DNA from: Cunninghamia lanceolata | Taxonomy: Eukaryota; Streptophyta; Pinopsida; Cupressales; Cupressaceae | Length of the DNA: 64,000 nucleotides | Direction of reading: 5' to 3' | Assembly (NCBI GenBank): GCA_027924645.1 | Contig: BSBN01001807.1 | Span: forward strand, 12,232,001 to 12,296,000 | Shown here: in pieces, positions 58,226 to 64,000 of the stretch | Layout of the letters: each line of letters begins with the position of its first letter | How positions within the stretch are numbered: the first letter of the stretch is position 1 | Translations under genes and position numbers: made by a program | Notes under the pieces: model-generated | Told to the model about the DNA's origin: nothing | Databases searched by the model: none | Seen by the model: only the letters and a program-made list of their open reading frames with translations

Positions 58226-60486
58226 TGTCATGTCCCGATATTAAGACATTGTTTAAATTAAAGATTTAAACATCATGATAAGATGGAGAAGTCACTTTGA
58301 TGATAATTAGGTATATAATAATATTTCATAAACATATATAATATTATTAATATAATATATTTATTGTATTTATAAATAATAAATATAAATACAAATATAA
58401 TATTGTCCATTTAATTGTAATGTAATATATTATCATATACATATAAATAACATGTTAATAATATAAATATAAATATTATGATAATTATTATCATAATATA
58501 ATAATATAAATATATAAAATTAATATAAATAAATATATTTTACTAAGGTAGTGGTGATATCAAAGATTAATATCATAAAAGAGCAATTCAAAAGGGGAGT
58601 TTAAAGAATGAGACAAAAGTCACAAAACACAATTTATGAATAAAGACAAAACATTAGTTATAAGGCAAAATCGTATGACTTCAAGGAGGGTTTTAAATAC
58701 AATGATAAAAGATAAAAGAACTCCCAAAAGTTAATAACAAATATAACATGCTAGTTGATCTGCTAAATAAAGCGATGGCCATTAGGAAAAAGAAATAGTA
58801 AAAGAGTAGCAGGCAGTGATTCCTCTAAGGCAGCAATGAGGTGGTGCTGACCTGTAAATAAGACAAGGATAATTATAACGATGCGCTACAATTATTAAGC
58901 ACTTATATTAATATGCAAAAATTCATATGAATTAAGGTAGCGATTATAGACAAGTGGCGCTTAGAGTTAGACAAAGATTTAGTGTTAAGGCAGCGCTGCA
59001 GTTAGTCTTATACAACAACGAATGTGTTAGTCAAAGCTTGCGATTAGTATTAAGTAAGGTAATTAACAACAGTTGCATCCTTTGGGGTTTGGCTATGTCT
59101 TTTATGATAAGACATCCCTCTTCCAAGGAATATAAAAAGGAAATCGATGGAGTTCATTAAGGAGAGGCAGATGGAACAAATCATCTCACATCTGATATTC
59201 AATCAATACATATAATATCAGCAGCAGACATACAGATCCATCAGTATCGATCAAGCATATCATTCATAAAATAATTCCATTGCAGCAAGCTCTATCATAT
59301 ATACAGATCCACTAAAATAAATCAAGAAACAACAGATTGGTCTTCCATCAAATACAAGTATTATATCAGCAAGTATTACCAAGAGCAATCGATCATACAA
59401 GGTATGTTCCTTATTCATAAGTGATGGTCGTTAGTCTATAAATAATTTCTCTACAACATGTGAATGTTTATACAATAATAGAATAAGAATGCTATAAAAT
59501 GAATATGCATATGAAATCTAAAGGAATGTTAACATAGAATGAGAATATTATGATAAAGATAAGAATACTCCTAATGATATGAAATACTCATGATAAATAA
59601 GAAAGTGCCTATAATAGCCTAAGAACGCTTATGACAAGGAATATTATTGAATAATGAAAATTATACGATGCCAAGTGAATGGCAATTAAAGAGATAATAC
59701 AAAATGATGTTCCCAAAGAGGAACAAGATAATCAATGGTACTATCTCGTGATCCCCATAGTAATGATAATAAGTTATGATTCATAAATCCATGATATACT
59801 CGGAGAGGAATATATAGCCTCACCCTTAATCTTTCTATCACCCTACGAGTATGGTGGTGAGTTAAGGAAGGGCGGTATAATGGACCTAGGTGACCCTCAA
59901 GTGGATGAAGAACACCGCGTGTAGTGTGAAGTCCCTTGATCCAAGAGGCGAAGAACACCGCGTGTAGTGTGAAGCCCTTGGGCCTAAGGTTATGTAAACT
60001 TAATAAATGTGCCCAACGTTAGGTGACTCTCAAGAGGGTGAGGAATGCCGCGTGTAGCATGAAGCCCCTTGAGCCAAATGGTGAAGAATTGTCACATGTT
60101 GCAATGAAGCCTTTTGGGCCTACAGTGGGATGGTTACACTATCGCCTTAACATAATCATACTCATATGGGGTGGGTGAAGTAGAGTAGATTAACGATCAG
60201 GGTAGATGATGACTCTCCCAAGGTATATCATGGGAAACTTTATGTGAAAGAAATGTGAATCTGAAATGCATAAACTTCAATGTTAGATTATGATTATAAG
60301 ATTACTAACCCTAAGAGGAAATGTGAAAAGTATATGAATTTGACATTGATATTTATAAATGGTTATTAACCCTAATTGTAATATGTTGATATTATAACAT
60401 GAATTGGTTACTAATGTTCTCTTTTACAAGTCGAAATCGTGTGCAAGGTTAAGAAGAATTTTGACTCACCAAAAGTGGACATTACA
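58226..60486 (+). mobile_element. Solo LTR inside the 5' LTR of the long-ORF element
   Basis: 2,261 bp from TGTCATGTCCCG to GTGGACATTACA, flanked by perfect TTATT duplications (58221-58225 and 60487-60491). No interior, PBS or PPT, so it is a solo LTR left by recombination. A plus-strand TATA-like TATAAAAAGG near 59131 suggests its orientation. Its first ten bases equal those of the surrounding LTR, so the two families may be related. The 58300-58550 part is an AT microsatellite. Confidence 0.88.
59870..60125. repeat. Four degenerate tandem units in the solo LTR
   Basis: Units carry GGTGA, GAAGAACACCGCGTGTAGTG or GAGGAATGCCGCGTGTAGCA, then GAAGCCC(C)TT(G)GGCC. They are GC-richer than the rest of the LTR and lie after the putative TATA box. 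Confidence 0.75.
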
Positions 60487-62218
60487 TTATTTCTGCACCT
60501 TTCAAATATATCTCCTCAAGCATGAAACATGAACTAACATATGCAAATTGATGATAGAACAAAATAGATATTGGCAGCCTTATCAATGTGAATTACAACA
60601 TGATATACACATTACAATGATAGAAAGGACATATGCAAGACTACTTGTCCAAAGTATAGTATCATAGAATGGAATTACAATCAATGTTGAGGCTCCAATT
60701 TGGCCTTACAAATGTATATATGACTACTGCTTACAAATCATAGAGTAGAGGAACACAACATACCAAATTTGGTGACCAATTGCAATGTAATGATGATGAT
60801 AATACTGTTGTAGCAAATTGACCTTCTTATTTTGATGAAATGCAAGGTAAATGACCTCCAATGCTGGTTGAATATCCTCTAGTGTTGATCGCACCTCTCC
60901 ACAAGATGATCGTTGGTTCCCTAAGGCTGATCGCTGTTGTACTGATGAATCAAGGGATGCAAAAATGTTGATTGCTGCTAACAGGGTATGCAAATTACCC
61001 TCCAACAATGCCAATCGGACTCCAACATGCAAGCCAAACTATGACAAAACTCACTCAAAACCTAGCGCTCCAAGTTGGAATGCAAATATCATCAAAGACT
61101 AGGCAACGACTAGGGTATGGACCGTTGTACTAAAATCTACAAGGAATTTGTTATCTACAGCCAAGACCTCCTCCAAAGCAAGGCACTCCAACTAGCAATT
61201 ATGCCTCTATAAACCGGTGCTCAAGGATGTAAGCAAAGGATCTTCAATGTCTTCAAACAAAATGAAAAGAATTTTCAATTCTATCAAGAAGTCTTCAACA
61301 ATGATCTTCAATGCAATCAACTACAAATGATGTATCAATGAATCTTCAAATCTTCAATGAAGTGCAAATGTGAACTTCGTATGAATCCACCTCCAAGATG
61401 TGATTGGGTTTTCATCCAACACACCACCTCCATAAGGGTTTTCGTCCCTGGAAAGTCCTGCGATACAAATGCCAAGCAAAATGCCAAAGTTGCCAAAATG
61501 TTCGTGATGTCGAAATGAGCTCCGTCAACCTTCTTTTATACTTGAGTCTTCTTTTCTTTTCGATGTAGCCGACAAATTCAAATTAGAGGTTTGAATTGCC
61601 TTTTCCCTCCAATGTCGGCCAAAACAATATTTTGTTATTATTTTTATTCTCCAAGGTTGGGCGCCCAAAATTCAAAATATTATTTTATTATTTTTTTTTT
61701 CTCCTCCCAAAGTGAGCACTCCGCTTGAAAAAATAAAATATTATTATTATTCCCTTCAGTTTTGCTGCTCAAATTAAATAATATTATAATAATATTATTT
61801 AATTTATTTTTCCTCTTTTTTCCCACAAATTGGGTGCTCCAATTAAATAATAATAAAATATTATTATTTAATTTATTCTCCTTCAAATTGGGCGCTAGGA
61901 TTAAAATATTATTTTATTATTTTTCTTTTCTTTTCCTTATTCCTCCAAGTGATTCGCCCAAAATCCAGAAATCAATATTTTATTATTTTTCGACTTTGAT
62001 AATTAATGTAAAACTACATTAATTCATTTTCCACTTTGCCGGAAATTGGCTAAGCCCTATAAACATCTTTCCATTTTTCAAGCCTCTTAACAATGTTATC
62101 TTCTCCAAGCCATAGCTCAACCAAACTATTCCCTTGTTTGATGTATTAGCCTCCGGGAATGAGGATATGCTAACTCAGTCCCTCATTTGGTGATCAAGCT
62201 AGAAATGGGGACATGACA

Positions 62219-62661
62219 CAAATCAAGATCATACATCGATCCTCCTCCAACTTCACACCAACAAAATTCAATTAAGCAACTAGCATGTTAAAGGCAATCA
62301 AAATGATCTGCAATAGATCCTCCATCTTCCATCTTCAGAGAAAATAACTTCTTTCTCATGAATAACTTATTTAGAAAGGACTTGGCCTGATAAATTTCTC
62401 CAAGCTTCTTCCACAGATCTGCAGTCATAGCCTATTCATGAACATTCAACAAGACGGATTCAGCCAGATAGAGTCTCACAAGAGCCTTGGCTTTTCGATC
62501 TTTGAGATCCTAATATGCTTGAGACATTGTCGTTGGTTTTGTACTGGATATGGCTTCCCATAAATCTTGATCTACAAGCATGTCCTCCATTTTGAGTTTC
62601 CACAACTCGAAATACTGTCATTAAACTTCTCCATCTCTATTTTTCTAGATGTACTTGCCAT
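62219..62661 (-). pseudogene. Copia II gag, N-terminal part
   Basis: ATG at 62661: MASTSRKIEMEKFNDS, and after a one-base shift ELWKLKMEDMLVDQ-like residues, the UBN2-type copia capsid opening. Later frames keep LKDRKAKALVRLYLAESVLL, TADLWKKLGEIYQAKSFLNK and LFMRKKLFSLKMEDGGS, all standard copia gag blocks. The frame meets the insertion at 62219 with MILI, which joins CSLPDSWDHLV at 51963 once the insertion and one CAAAT are removed. Confidence 0.85.
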
Positions 62662-62781
62662 CTCCTCCTTGCAACAAGATCACAAAATGCTTTGCACAAA
62701 CTCCCACTCAATTGAAGATTGGTACAAAAAACCCTCTACGCAACAACTAGGACCAAAAGTTGGCTAGGCTTTGATACTAAC

Positions 62782-63844
62782 TAAAAGGAAGCAAGGTACG
62801 CAGAATAACTTCCTACACTGAACTAATGAGGGGAGAGATATGCAAATTTTTAATCCTTATAGTAACAAAGAAGAAGATATGTATCATAAAACATAAATCA
62901 GCAATATAACATAAACCATAACACAGATATACATGGCGAAAACCCTTTAGGGTAAAAAAACCCCACACTCCAAAGCACAAACCAATGTATTATTCAGTAA
63001 ACAATATGTGGTTAGAATACACTTGCAAAGGTATATTCTTGTAGGATTTCAAAACACTCTATTTCTGGAGCAATTCTGACAACATAACAATACCTGCAAC
63101 TCAACATACAAAACTAGCTCCAAGTAGCACCTTATATAAACTTTACAAGCCATGAGAGGAAGCTTCTAAGAGGTGGAGTGTCCAAAACCACATAGCACAC
63201 TTTCCCACACCCTCCTACATGTGACACTTGTTCAACACTTTCTAACTACCACTGACACTTGTCCAATCTTGTCATAAGAATCTTCTCTACATGGGCACCC
63301 CAAATTTACTATTTCTAGCTTATGACAGATGCTCTTACACATCTTACAACTGTTATAAAATCTATCATATATGACAACACTTATAGCTGTAAGAGAATCT
63401 GTCATAACTGACTATTTCTCTGTCATAACTGACTATTTCTAGAACATTCTCTTACAACTTGTCATAAGCTAACTTGGGCACTCCAAAATAGCTAAGTCAA
63501 AGATGCATCTTACAGTGTCATACATGCAAATGACACTTGTCTCCATCCCTTCTATTTTTGGCTCTTACACTATCATAGAATCTGTCATACATCCTGACAC
63601 ATGACCTCTAAGTGCCGACACATGGAAAAACTATGTCAACTCAACATGGGATGCCTACCTCCTCATATGAGGACAAAAATACATCCAGTTACTTTCCATG
63701 TAGGATTACACATCACCGTGCTACTCCCACAAAGTGACAAAATAAGATTTACATAGAATTTTACAATAGTAGGCAAAAATTACATAAATAAATAAATACA
63801 AACATTAGGAACTTGCAAAAGTTGAGACACCTCAATTGCCAATA
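62782..63844 (-). repeat. 5' LTR of copia II
   Basis: Plus strand from TAAAAGGAAGCAAGG (TG mutated to TA) to CTCAATTGCCAATA (CA mutated to TA). Collinear with 2801-3853 and 7669-8722 over its length, though clearly more diverged (many substitutions and indels). The neighbouring CTTTGATACTAAC (62769-62781) is the decayed PBS. Confidence 0.82.
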
Positions 63845-64000
63845 GATATGTTGTTGGATGACTTTATAATCATTTGATCCTATGTGCATGTCTTTAACAT
63901 GTTTGGATCAAAAGATATTACAAGACTTTTAACAAGTTGGCAGGCTGTAACTTCTTAAAGGCGTTTGTCTAGAAAAGTTTGTGTCTAGAGAACAAAGTCT
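63845..64000. other. Flank of copia II
   Basis: No gene recognised in this short edge; it represents the DNA into which copia II inserted. Confidence 0.5.

Larger units (their letters stand above)
51964..62218 (-). mobile_element. Non-autonomous LTR retrotransposon with a single very long decayed ORF
   Basis: LTR 51964-53791 (1.83 kb) and LTR 58139-62218 (1.81 kb once its own insertion is removed), beginning TGTCATGTCC and ending GGACATGACA. Perfect target duplication CAAAT at 51959-51963 and 62219-62223. Met-tRNA PBS (minus-strand TGGTATCAGAGC, about 58126-58137) abuts the right LTR. A purine tract GGGAAGGGAGGAC abuts the left LTR after a LEDKQSREGRT-like reading, like the 3' end of many gypsy elements. 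The 4.35-kb interior has no recognisable protease, RT or integrase. Confidence 0.9.
58139..62218 (-). repeat. 5' LTR of the long-ORF element, split by a solo LTR
   Basis: Left piece 58139-58225, right piece 60492-62218; 58226-60486 is a later insertion. Collinear with 51964-53791. Confidence 0.9.
51055..63844 (-). mobile_element. Ty1/copia element II: 5' LTR, gag, protease; 3' part missing
   Basis: From right to left on the minus strand: LTR (62782-63844), PBS-like site, gag start (62661), gag continued at 51963-51830, zinc knuckle and protease (51800-51480), then decayed sequence to about 51055. The LTR is the same family as 2801-3853, and the gag opens with the same MAST motif. It is interrupted within gag by a 10.3-kb LTR element (51964-62218) with target duplication CAAAT. 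No integrase, RT or left LTR is found. Confidence 0.8.

Overview
This window is nuclear DNA from a land plant with a large, repeat-filled genome. Evidence for this is the plant-type LTR retrotransposons primed by initiator-Met tRNA, a plant L1-like LINE, tRNA-derived SINEs, and two U2 snRNA genes with plant-style USE and TATA elements. Low GC, heavy nesting and old, decayed insertions suit a gymnosperm, possibly a conifer or yew; that is an inference. I see no intact protein-coding host gene. Almost every coding stretch is retroelement pol/gag or a pseudogene, with in-frame stops that mostly look like C-to-T or G-to-A decay.

Layout. 1-12164: a minus-strand Ty3/gypsy element (integrase cut by the window edge, then RNase H, RT, protease, gag, PBS, 5' LTR) interrupted at 2801-8722 by a complete but decayed minus-strand Ty1/copia element. 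12235-12466: a tRNA-derived SINE. 12481-15470: AT-rich sequence with local duplications and a possible second SINE. 15475-18131: a LINE with an inverted 5' piece, the signature of twin priming. 18570-18859: a perfect 145-bp tandem duplication. 19130-22500: an old plus-strand gypsy gag split by a 2.75-kb non-autonomous LTR element. 23201-23518: a second SINE with perfect target duplications. 23948-26335: the first U2 snRNA locus, whose 2-kb neighbourhood is duplicated at 47965-50075. 27340-29587: exon-like relics and a clathrin-assembly (AP180/ANTH) pseudogene.

30850-46346: a plus-strand gypsy gag is split twice. One insertion is a 7.8-kb gag-only LTR element (31382-39219). The other is a 6.8-kb element with terminal inverted repeats (39534-46346) that carries two families of unrecognised genes, one with an intron, and a truncated copia-like retroelement inside it. 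46654-47087: duplicated exon-like relic. 51055-63844: a second member of the first copia family, missing its 3' half. It is interrupted by a 10.3-kb non-autonomous LTR element (51964-62218) whose interior is one decayed reading frame of about 1,200 codons with no recognisable pol. That element's 5' LTR is itself split by a 2.3-kb solo LTR (58226-60486).

Four of the nested insertions can be verified from sequence alone: removing the insertion plus one target-duplication copy rejoins the host gag reading frame. The strongest candidates for undescribed biology are the two-gene TIR element and the single-frame LTR element. The U2 pair is the only feature likely to matter for host function.
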